A DNA stretch of 36,152 nucleotides. Source: Muribaculum sp. (GTDB lineage: Bacteria; Bacillota; Clostridia; Lachnospirales; Lachnospiraceae). The position numbers and the translations under genes were made by a program. Where the stretch lies: contig JAMPHH010000027.1 in assembly GCA_023663505.1 (NCBI GenBank), positions 1-36,152 on the forward strand, in the 5' to 3' direction. This document shows positions 9,015 to 15,430 of the stretch, in pieces. The first letter of the stretch is position 1; each line of letters begins with the position of its first letter. The notes beneath the pieces were generated by a model. That model worked only from the letters and a program-made list of their open reading frames with translations, was not told where the DNA came from and did no database searches.

Positions 9015-9240
9015 GGCGGGAGAGGACTGTGAGGGTTTGGGCGGACTTTGGCGAAGGTTGGAGCGTTTTCTTATAGTGCGTCCAAAACCTAGGGTGAAAT
9101 GCGCACGGATGCGCATTTCAGGCTCTAGGTGCATGGATGCACCTTAGAGCCGACCCGCAAATTGCAACCACCTTCCCCGCACTATTAGAAAACACCCAAC
9201 CGCAGACAGTCCGCCAAAACCCGCACAGTCATCTCCCGCC
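9015..9240. repeat. 226-bp imperfect inverted repeat containing two perfect hairpins
   Basis: Left arm 9015-9080 and right arm 9178-9240 are imperfect reverse complements (GGCGGGAGA, GACTGTG, GGGTTT, GGCGGAC, GTTTTCT, ATAGTGCG all recur in order). The loop region holds GAAATGCGCA-CGGA-TGCGCATTTC (about 9096-9119) and a GGTGCA-TGGA-TGCACC hairpin flanked by GGCTCTA/TAGAGCC (9121-9151). No coding sequence is convincing in 8971-9355. It resembles a MITE or a mobile structured element. Confidence 0.75.
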
Positions 9241-9300
9241 GCCCCCTTGCGCGCGATTCTACAAAGCAACAGGCACCACGCTCCGTGAACTTCTCTCATA

Positions 9301-9349
9301 TAAAAAGGAGCCGTCGCACTAATCTTCAACACTTAGTGCGACAGCCCCC
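9301..9349 (-). terminator. Rho-independent terminator of the citrate synthase-gntR-icd operon
   Basis: Just after the icd stop the minus strand has GGGGGCTGTCGCACTAA, a short loop, TTAGTGCGACGGCTCC and then TTTTTA. The stem is long and GC-rich with a single mismatch region, followed by a T run. Confidence 0.9.
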
Positions 9350-9355
9350 TCGCTC

Positions 9356-10561
9356 CTATAAAGTATCCAATGTCTCCCTGATCGCCTGTATAAACTCCAA
9401 GCTGTTCAAAATCACAGGCTTCTCACAAGTGGAGATCAGACTCAGACTCTTAGTCATTTTACCGTCCTCCACAGTCTTGATACATGCCCGCTCCAACTTA
9501 TCCGCAAAGGTCACAAGCTCGGGGATACCGTCCAACTCGCCCCGCTTTCTAAGCGCCCCGGTCCACGCGAAAATCGTCGCAATGGAGTTGGTGGAGGTCT
9601 CCTCCCCCTTCAAATGCTTATAATAATGTCTCTGCACCGTGCCGTGCGCCGCCTCATACTCATACACACCATTGGGGCTGACCAACACCGAGGTCATCAT
9701 GGACAGATCACCGTAGGCAGTGGCAACCATATCGGACATCACATCGCCGTCATAATTCTTACACGCCCAGATAAATCCACCCTCGGAACGAATCACACGG
9801 GCGACAGCGTCGTCAATCAATGTATAAAAATACTTGATTCCCAGCTCCTCGAATTTAGATTTATACTCGGCGTCATAAATCTCCTGAAAGATATCCTTGA
9901 AGGTGTGGTCGTATTTCTTGGAGATCGTGTCCTTGGTCGCAAACCACAAATCCTGCTTCGTGTCCACCGCATAGCTAAAGCAGGCTCTGGCAAAGCTGGA
10001 AATTGATTTTTCCGTGTTATGGATCCCCTGCAGGATACCCGCGCCCGTGAAATTATGAATCAGCTCCCTCGTCTCGGTTCCGTCCTCGGCGGTAAACACC
10101 AACTCCGCCTTGCCCGCACAGGAAACCTTGATCTCAGTGTTCTTATACACATCTCCGTATGCATGACGTGCAATGGTGATAGGCTTCGTCCAATTGCTCA
10201 CATAAGGTATAATTCCCTTGACCAAAATAGGAGCGCGGAACACCGTGCCGTCCAAGATCGCGCGAATCGTTCCGTTGGGGCTTTTCCACATCTCTTTTAA
10301 GTGATATTCCTCCATCCTTGCCGCGTTGGGCGTAATCGTGGCGCATTTGACCGCCACGCCGTACTTTAAGGTCGCGTTGGCGGAATCCACCGTCACCTGA
10401 TCATCAGTCTCATTGCGGTGCTCTAATCCCAGATCATAATACTCTGTCTTTAAGTCGATGTAAGGGAGCAGCAGCTCGTCCTTAATCATTTTCCAGAGAA
10501 TACGGGTCATCTCGTCCCCGTCCATCTCCACAAGGGGAGTAGTCATCTGAATTTTTGCCAT
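9356..10561 (-). CDS. icd: NADP-dependent isocitrate dehydrogenase
   Basis: It oxidises isocitrate to 2-oxoglutarate and CO2 in the cytoplasm, providing NADPH and the glutamate precursor. The 401-residue protein (MAKIQMTTPLVEMDGDEMTR) matches the dimeric, eukaryote-like class of NADP-ICDH (about 400-415 residues) rather than the E. coli class. Signature stretches include SPNGTIRAILDGTVFR, DDAVARVIRSEGGFIWACKN and YEYEAAHGTVQRHYYKHLKG. The start at 10561 is chosen because AAGGA lies eight bases upstream; the open frame runs 29 codons further but overlaps gntR. It is the last gene of a three-gene operon with Re-citrate synthase, ahead of a strong terminator. Confidence 0.95.
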   Translation of the reverse strand: MAKIQMTTPLVEMDGDEMTRILWKMIKDELLLPYIDLKTEYYDLGLEHRNETDDQVTVDSANATLKYGVAVKCATITPNAARMEEYHLKEMWKSPNGTIRAILDGTVFRAPILVKGIIPYVSNWTKPITIARHAYGDVYKNTEIKVSCAGKAELVFTAEDGTETRELIHNFTGAGILQGIHNTEKSISSFARACFSYAVDTKQDLWFATKDTISKKYDHTFKDIFQEIYDAEYKSKFEELGIKYFYTLIDDAVARVIRSEGGFIWACKNYDGDVMSDMVATAYGDLSMMTSVLVSPNGVYEYEAAHGTVQRHYYKHLKGEETSTNSIATIFAWTGALRKRGELDGIPELVTFADKLERACIKTVEDGKMTKSLSLISTCEKPVILNSLEFIQAIRETLDTL

Positions 10562-10613
10562 AATCTTATCCTTTCTGATTGTCTTTTTATTATGATAACT
10601 ATTTTGGGTTCTT

Positions 10614-11315
10614 CTATTTTTGATTCTTCTCTCTTTGGTACGCTTCATGCAAGCCTGACTTCACCATATTCTCATAGGCATTGATCATATGCTGATTGGC
10701 GAGCTTCTCCGCAAGATCCGCGTCCCCCGCCTTGATCGCCTCCATGATCTGCTCGTGCTCCTCGTTGGACTTGGGACCGCGGTTGGCGTTGTTCAGGGTC
10801 TTCTTGCGCACGCGAAGCACATATTGATGAAAATCCTTCAGCTGATGCTCCAGCATCTTGCTGTTGCACGCCTCGTACATGATATCATGAAAATGGTTAT
10901 CCAACTCCGCGAGCTGATCCAAATGCCCCTTCTGGGCATGGAACTTGGCGAGGTAGATATTTTCCTCCATCTCCTCCATCTGTTCCTTGGTAATATGCTC
11001 CGTCGCCCAACGGGCGCACAAGCCCTCCAAGAGCGAGCGTATCATATAAATATCCTGCACGTCCTTCTCCGTGATGCCCGTCACATAGGCTCCCTTGTTC
11101 GGGATGATCTGTATCAGCCCTTCCAATTCCAACTGACGAAACGCCTCGCGCACGGGAGTACGGCTCACCCCCAGCTCCTCGCCGATGGCGACCTCCTTAA
11201 GCTCCTCGTGCTCCTCGTATTTTCCGCTTAAAATATCATCACGCAGCTTGTGAAAGACGCGCCCCCGCAAAGAGAATTTGTCTGTCACTTCCTGCTTTAC
11301 ATCGTAATTACCCAC
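10614..11315 (-). CDS. GntR-family (FCD/FadR-type) transcriptional regulator
   Basis: This 233-residue protein has an N-terminal winged helix (residues about 12-80: FHKLRDDILSGKY, GVSRTPVREAFRQLELEGLI, PNKGAYV) and a C-terminal all-helical FCD ligand-binding domain (residues about 88-220). Likely metal and ligand residues are in ELDNHFHDIMYEA, EHEQIMEAI and NQHMINA. The start is GTG with AGGAG seven bases upstream. It lies between the citrate synthase and icd genes. A perfect palindrome with a GntR-type core overlaps the operon promoter, so I infer it represses its own operon in response to a carboxylic acid intermediate such as citrate or 2-oxoglutarate. The ligand is not evident from sequence. 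Confidence 0.9.
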   Translation of the reverse strand: MGNYDVKQEVTDKFSLRGRVFHKLRDDILSGKYEEHEELKEVAIGEELGVSRTPVREAFRQLELEGLIQIIPNKGAYVTGITEKDVQDIYMIRSLLEGLCARWATEHITKEQMEEMEENIYLAKFHAQKGHLDQLAELDNHFHDIMYEACNSKMLEHQLKDFHQYVLRVRKKTLNNANRGPKSNEEHEQIMEAIKAGDADLAEKLANQHMINAYENMVKSGLHEAYQREKNQK

Positions 11316-11384
11316 CTTTTTGCTCCTGTTCTGCCCTGCGGAACCGTATCGGCTCCGCCCTGCACCAAGTTATACCGTCCCATA

Positions 11385-12821
11385 TTATTTCTGCTCTGAC
11401 GCGCCCTGCGCCCCCGGAAGCGGAATGTTCATCTGCTCACACACCCGATGAACACAAGCGATAATCTCCTCGTCGGTGAGCACGGTCACGCGCCCCTCCG
11501 CATACTCCTCGTCCACCCAGCTCTTGATCTCTCTGACAAGCTCGGAGGTCTTGTCCACCTGCTCGTCTCCCTTGAGCTTGTAAAAAGTGTTGAGCCAGTG
11601 CGCGATCCCCGCCAAACCGGAGGTGTTGGATATCGCACAGAGCACGGGGCGGTTCAGGAACTTGTCCGTGTCGAAGATATTGTAGATCTCCTCGTTCTTT
11701 AAGAGTCCGTCCGCATGGATTCCCGCTCTGGTAACATTGAAATTCTTACCCACAAAGGGCGTTCTGGAGGGCACCGTGTAGCCGATCTCCTTCTCGTAAT
11801 ACTCGGCAAGCTCCGTGATCACCGTGGTGTCCATACCGTTCAAATCTCCCTTGAGCTGCGCATACTCAAACACCATGGCTTCAAGCGGCGTGTTGCCCGT
11901 CCGCTCGCCAATGCCGAAAAGAGAGGTGTTGACTCCGGCACAGCCATAGAGCCATGCCGTAGTGGAGTTGACCACTGCCTTATAAAAATCATTATGTCCG
12001 TGCCACTCGATCAGGTCATGGGGCACTCCCGCATGAGTGTGCAACGCATAAATGATACCCTGCACGCTTCTGGGAATCACCGCGCCGGGGTAGTTGACCC
12101 CGTAGCCCATGGTGTCGCAGGCGCGAATCTTAATCGGAATCTTATACTGCTCCATGAGCTTCATCAGCTCCAGACAAAACGGCACCACATAACCGTATAT
12201 ATCCGCCCTCGTGATATCCTCCAAATGGCATCTGGGGCTGATGCCCTCCTCCAAGCAATCCCTGATCACGCTGAGATAATGATCCATTGCCTGTCGTCTG
12301 GTCATTTTCAGCTTTAGGAAAATATGATAGTCGGAGCAGCTCACCAGAATACCTGTCTCCTTCATGCCGATTTCCTTGACCAGCTTAAAATCCTCCTTGC
12401 TGGCGCGTATCCAGCTTGTGACCTCGGGAAACTGATAGCCTCTCTCCATGCATTTATAAACCGCGTCCCTGTCCTTCTTGCTATACAGAAAGAACTCACT
12501 GGCGCGAATCATACCGTTTGGCCCGCCAAGCTTGTGCAGATAGTCGTATATCGTCACGATCTGCTCCGTGGTGTACGGCGCCCGGGACTGTTGTCCGTCA
12601 CGGAATGTCGTGTCCGTGATCCAGATCTCCTTGGGCATATTATGCGGCACGATCCTGTCATTAAACGGAATCTTCGGGATCTCGGAATAGGGGAACATAT
12701 TGCGAAATACATTCGGCTTCTCCACGTCATCCAAGATATACATATGCTCCTCTATCTCGAGAAGGTTGTTTTTGCTGTTCATTGTGACCGGACGATTTTG
12801 AAATGCCCCTTCCTCTCTCAT
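11385..12821 (-). CDS. Probable Re-citrate synthase (homocitrate/isopropylmalate synthase-like DRE-TIM enzyme)
   Basis: It condenses acetyl-CoA with oxaloacetate (inferred substrate) to citrate. Members of this branch, first shown in Clostridium kluyveri, replace the usual Si-citrate synthase in anaerobes. The 478-residue protein carries the family motifs DTTFRDGQQ (residues about 71-79), a conserved EWHGHNDFYKAVVNS metal site and GIGERTGNTPLEAM, plus a C-terminal region extending past the barrel. The start has AGGAGG seven bases upstream. Its pairing with icd argues for citrate rather than homocitrate or isopropylmalate synthesis: the three steps to 2-oxoglutarate would need only aconitase, which is not in this window. 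Homocitrate synthase is the main alternative. Confidence 0.78.
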   Translation of the reverse strand: MREEGAFQNRPVTMNSKNNLLEIEEHMYILDDVEKPNVFRNMFPYSEIPKIPFNDRIVPHNMPKEIWITDTTFRDGQQSRAPYTTEQIVTIYDYLHKLGGPNGMIRASEFFLYSKKDRDAVYKCMERGYQFPEVTSWIRASKEDFKLVKEIGMKETGILVSCSDYHIFLKLKMTRRQAMDHYLSVIRDCLEEGISPRCHLEDITRADIYGYVVPFCLELMKLMEQYKIPIKIRACDTMGYGVNYPGAVIPRSVQGIIYALHTHAGVPHDLIEWHGHNDFYKAVVNSTTAWLYGCAGVNTSLFGIGERTGNTPLEAMVFEYAQLKGDLNGMDTTVITELAEYYEKEIGYTVPSRTPFVGKNFNVTRAGIHADGLLKNEEIYNIFDTDKFLNRPVLCAISNTSGLAGIAHWLNTFYKLKGDEQVDKTSELVREIKSWVDEEYAEGRVTVLTDEEIIACVHRVCEQMNIPLPGAQGASEQK

Positions 12822-12873
12822 ATGCGTACCTCCTCTCCAATGGTTAAGGTTCAGATGCCAAATTGTTCGTCTC

Positions 12874-12907
12874 GCATAATTGTATACAATTATGCATTAT
12901 ATGTCAA
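12874..12907 (-). promoter_or_regulatory. Promoter and GntR-type operator of the citrate synthase operon
   Basis: Minus strand: TTGACA (12902-12907), 17-bp spacer, TACAAT (12879-12884), almost a consensus promoter. A perfect 22-bp palindrome (12874-12895) with core TTGTATACAA covers the -10 and part of the spacer. That core has the T-GT-N3-AC-A form typical of FadR/FCD-type GntR operators, and the regulator gene is in the operon. Confidence 0.8.
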
Positions 12908-12972
12908 TAGTTTTTTGAGGATACATATACTCCTTTGGGTATTGGGGATAAAAAAAATTAATATGGAAACAC

Positions 12973-13001
12973 TTGAAAACGTTGGTGGCGTATGATATAA
13001 T
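12973..13001 (+). promoter_or_regulatory. Promoter of candidate antitoxin RNA
   Basis: TTGAAA (12973-12978), exact 17-bp spacer and TATAAT (12996-13001), with a TG one base upstream of the -10 (extended -10). It is a very strong sigma-A-like promoter and no protein-coding gene follows it. Confidence 0.75.
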
Positions 13002-13007
13002 TTCATC

Positions 13008-13092
13008 GACAAAGAAAGAAACTGTATCTAAGCGATACGCAAAACTAAAGCAACAAAAGCGAACCCCAACGACCGTCGCATCGTTGGGGTTC
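13008..13092 (+). ncRNA. Candidate type I antitoxin RNA (par RNA II-like)
   Basis: A transcript from the promoter at 12973-13001 would start near 13008 and end at the hairpin 13061-13092, about 85 nt. Its 5' part (13012-13038) contains AAGAAAGAA, ACTGT and AAGCGATAC in the same order as plus-strand positions 13198-13227. Those lie antisense to the start codon and first codons of the 13125-13220 peptide gene. The RNA could therefore pair in segments with the toxin mRNA at its initiation region, and perfectly at the shared hairpin. Ends are inferred, not measured. Confidence 0.65.
13061..13092. terminator. Shared bidirectional hairpin terminator of toxin and antitoxin RNAs
   Basis: GAACCCCAACGA, an 8-base loop and TCGTTGGGGTTC form a perfect 12-bp stem. 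Downstream T content is modest in both directions (TTGCTCGTT on plus, GCTTTTGTTGC on minus). It lies between the two convergent promoters. Confidence 0.75.
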
Positions 13093-13124
13093 TTGCTCGT
13101 TACGGTGAGCTGCTCCGTTTTAGG

Positions 13125-13220
13125 CTAATTGTCGCTGCCGTCTCCGTCTAACCATTTGCAGAAATAGTAACAAACTATTCCTGCCACGACTGAGATCAAG
13201 AAAGAAATCAACTGTTCCAA
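13125..13220 (-). CDS. Small membrane peptide, candidate Fst-like type I toxin
   Basis: This 31-codon gene starts with TTG (13218-13220) and ends TAG (13125-13127). A strong AGGGGGTG site lies six bases upstream. The peptide is one hydrophobic helix (LISFLISVVAGIVCYYF) followed by CKWLDGDGSDN. A single membrane span, a small helix-breaking residue in the middle and a W-L-D acidic tail resemble Fst/par toxins (about 33 residues, tail WLDEEDD-like). It is transcribed from its own promoter at 13268-13296 toward a perfect hairpin, and a convergent small RNA promoter faces it. Fst-family peptides damage membranes when not silenced by their RNA. Toxicity here is inferred from layout and peptide form only; the alternative is a harmless small membrane protein. 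Confidence 0.7.
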   Translation of the reverse strand: MEQLISFLISVVAGIVCYYFCKWLDGDGSDN

Positions 13221-13267
13221 GCGATACACCCCCTTTCTGTTGCCAGAATGGGTGCGACAACACTATT

Positions 13268-13296
13268 ATTTTATCATAAATTGTCTAATAACCCAA
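13268..13296 (-). promoter_or_regulatory. Promoter of the small membrane peptide gene
   Basis: Minus strand TTGGGT (13291-13296), 17-bp spacer, TAAAAT (13268-13273). The predicted mRNA runs from about 13262 to the hairpin at 13061, about 200 nt with a roughly 40-nt leader. Confidence 0.6.
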
Positions 13297-13327
13297 TTAT
13301 TTTGTATATTTTTCTGCCGAGATGAAG

Positions 13328-13361
13328 ATAGCCTACCCTGCATACTGGCAGAGTAGGCTAT
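13328..13361 (-). terminator. Stem-loop downstream of the sortase-BspA operon
   Basis: ATAGCCTAC and GTAGGCTAT pair around a CTGC/GCAG inner stem. It lies about 80 bp after the BspA stop at 13439. There is no T run on the minus strand, so it may be a stability element rather than a classical terminator. Confidence 0.45.
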
Positions 13362-13438
13362 GTTTATAATGATAGATTTTTCAAAGTTAAATTCAACTAC
13401 ATTGATTTGTCTCATCGCTTACGGAAATCCGGCTCCTG

Positions 13439-15418
13439 CTACCAAGCCTTTGGGAGGATACATAGACCTCCACACAGGAACATTGCGCCCGCGGCAATCC
13501 ATGCAATGGGGAAGCCTGTCGAGGTTGTAGGCAATCCGATAGATGACTTCTCAACCGTCCTTGGTGCGGCGTTCAGCGCGCTGAGATTGATCTGTTCTTC
13601 CACCAGTAAATCCGAGAGCAGCTCTGAGAAGGGCACTCCGCCATATTCTATCTCCTCGGGATTACAGCCGATAAATGCGTCATCGTCTACAAACTGCACG
13701 GTCTCAGGTACGCTGAGCTTGCGAATCTCATCATGATCCATGAATGCCTCGCCCGCAATCACGCGCACGCCCTCCGGTATCGTCACCTCCTCGGAATCAC
13801 CCCTGTAAGCGACCAAAACCCCGCCGCTGATCAGGAAATCTCCCTCTGTCTCGTCGCTGCCGTCCATGAAATCCTCGACCCATGCAGTGTGGGCGAACGC
13901 CTTGGACTCCACGGCGGTGACGCTCTCGGGAAGCTCCACAGCCGCCAAGTCATCACAGTGATAGAAAGCGGCATATTCAATCTTCTCAAGTCCGTCAGGC
14001 AGAGTTATATTCTTCAAACCGCTTCTCGCGTAGGCAAATCTTCCAATCTCCCGAATATCCTCTCCTACCGAGCCTTCCGTATACTGCTCGTCACGATAAT
14101 GTGTCCGCTCGCTCACCTTCCACGGCTCCTCCACACTACCGCCTGTCTCAGACAGGCTCGCATCTGTCCCGCCCAGCACGGGCAGTCCTGCATTGTGCAT
14201 AAATACCATCGCCTGATTGCCGACCACCTTGGTGCTTCCCAAGATCTCTCCAATATTATAATCCTGTGTTCCGTCGTTTCCGCTCTGCGCATTGTCATCC
14301 GAGGGGTAAGGATCTCCCGAATACACGCCGTCCTCGGGAACCTCCGGCTTATCCGGCGTGACGTCGCCATATACAGCCATATCCTTCTGCCGCTCATAGA
14401 ACTCCTGAGCGTATTTGTCCGCATAGCTTCCTGTCTCACAGCGGATATTCAAGAGATAATCCCTGTCAAACGCATTGTCCTTGATACTGGTCACCTGCGG
14501 CGGTATAGTGATATTCTTCAATATATTACAATCGGAGAATGACTGAATCCCAATGCTTCGCACATTGGACGGAATCGTCATTTCCTCCAGACCGTCACAA
14601 TTGGTAAAGGCATAATCGTCAATCTGCGTCAAGCCCTTGCCCAACTCCACCGTCCTAAGCTTCTCACAGCCCCAGAAGGCATACGGCTCAATCTGCTTCA
14701 CCGAATCGGGAAGCGTGATCTTCTCCACTGTCGTGTTGTTCGCAAAGGCGTCCGCGCCGATGACCTCCACCTCGTCAGGAACAGTCACCTTGGTATCCGT
14801 TCCCTTGTATTCCACAAGCTTGCCGCTCTTAACCACGAAATTCCTCTGCTTTGAATAGAAATCCACGGCATATTTGGCAGCATAGCTCCCGCCCTCACTG
14901 TAAATATTCAGAAGATAATCTCTGGCAAAGGCGTCCTCCTTGATGCTGGTCACCTCGGGCGGAATGGTAATGGACTCAAACCGCTCACAGTCAGCAAACG
15001 CCTCCGTTCCGATTGAACGCACATTAGACGGGATATCCATGGTCTCCAGTCCTTCACAGTTGGCAAACGCATAATCGTCTATCTTGGTCAGACCCTTGCC
15101 CAGTTCCACCGTCCGCAGCTTCTCACAGCCGTCAAAAGCATAGGCTTCAATCTGCGTCACGGAATCCGGAAGGATAAGCTTCTCGATCGTGGTATTGCCC
15201 GCAAAGGCGCTCGCGCCGATCACCTTCACTATCTTATCCTTATCGGTCTCATTAGGAATGGTGACCGTAGTATCCTTGCCCTTGTAGCTTTCCAGCTTTC
15301 CATCCTTGATAACAAAGTCGGAGGCAGTCGTCTCCGCGTCTGCCTCCGCCGCAGGAAGCAGCATTACAATAAGTGCCATCACCATCAACAATGCACCAAA
15401 TAAACGCTTTTTCCTCAT
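13439..15418 (-). CDS. BspA-family leucine-rich repeat cell-surface protein
   Basis: This 659-residue exported protein starts with a signal peptide (LFGALLMVMALIVMLLPAA, cleavage near ADA). Three LRR_5-type blocks of the BspA/Treponema class follow (residues about 30-185, 190-345 and 440-620), with units such as IEAYAFDGCEKLRTVELGKG and VRSIGTEAFADCERFESITI. The first two blocks are close copies of each other. A Pro/Asp/Gly linker (residues 350-430) separates the third. The C-terminus has LPTTSTG, a hydrophobic span (IAWIAAGAMFLCGGLCI) and LPKAW, which may be a divergent sorting signal. It sits 12 bp after the larger BspA gene and downstream of the sortase, so it is likely the third gene of one operon. 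Confidence 0.9.
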   Translation of the reverse strand: MRKKRLFGALLMVMALIVMLLPAAEADAETTASDFVIKDGKLESYKGKDTTVTIPNETDKDKIVKVIGASAFAGNTTIEKLILPDSVTQIEAYAFDGCEKLRTVELGKGLTKIDDYAFANCEGLETMDIPSNVRSIGTEAFADCERFESITIPPEVTSIKEDAFARDYLLNIYSEGGSYAAKYAVDFYSKQRNFVVKSGKLVEYKGTDTKVTVPDEVEVIGADAFANNTTVEKITLPDSVKQIEPYAFWGCEKLRTVELGKGLTQIDDYAFTNCDGLEEMTIPSNVRSIGIQSFSDCNILKNITIPPQVTSIKDNAFDRDYLLNIRCETGSYADKYAQEFYERQKDMAVYGDVTPDKPEVPEDGVYSGDPYPSDDNAQSGNDGTQDYNIGEILGSTKVVGNQAMVFMHNAGLPVLGGTDASLSETGGSVEEPWKVSERTHYRDEQYTEGSVGEDIREIGRFAYARSGLKNITLPDGLEKIEYAAFYHCDDLAAVELPESVTAVESKAFAHTAWVEDFMDGSDETEGDFLISGGVLVAYRGDSEEVTIPEGVRVIAGEAFMDHDEIRKLSVPETVQFVDDDAFIGCNPEEIEYGGVPFSELLSDLLVEEQINLSALNAAPRTVEKSSIGLPTTSTGFPIAWIAAGAMFLCGGLCILPKAW

Positions 15419-15430
15419 GCTTTTCTTCCT

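Noticed and set aside
8971..9345. Small frames (90, 61 and 62 codons) across the inverted repeat
   Set aside because: They follow from the structured repeat, lack ribosome sites and have no protein-like composition.
9614..10300. Plus-strand frames inside icd
   Set aside because: They are shadows of the conserved icd reading frame.
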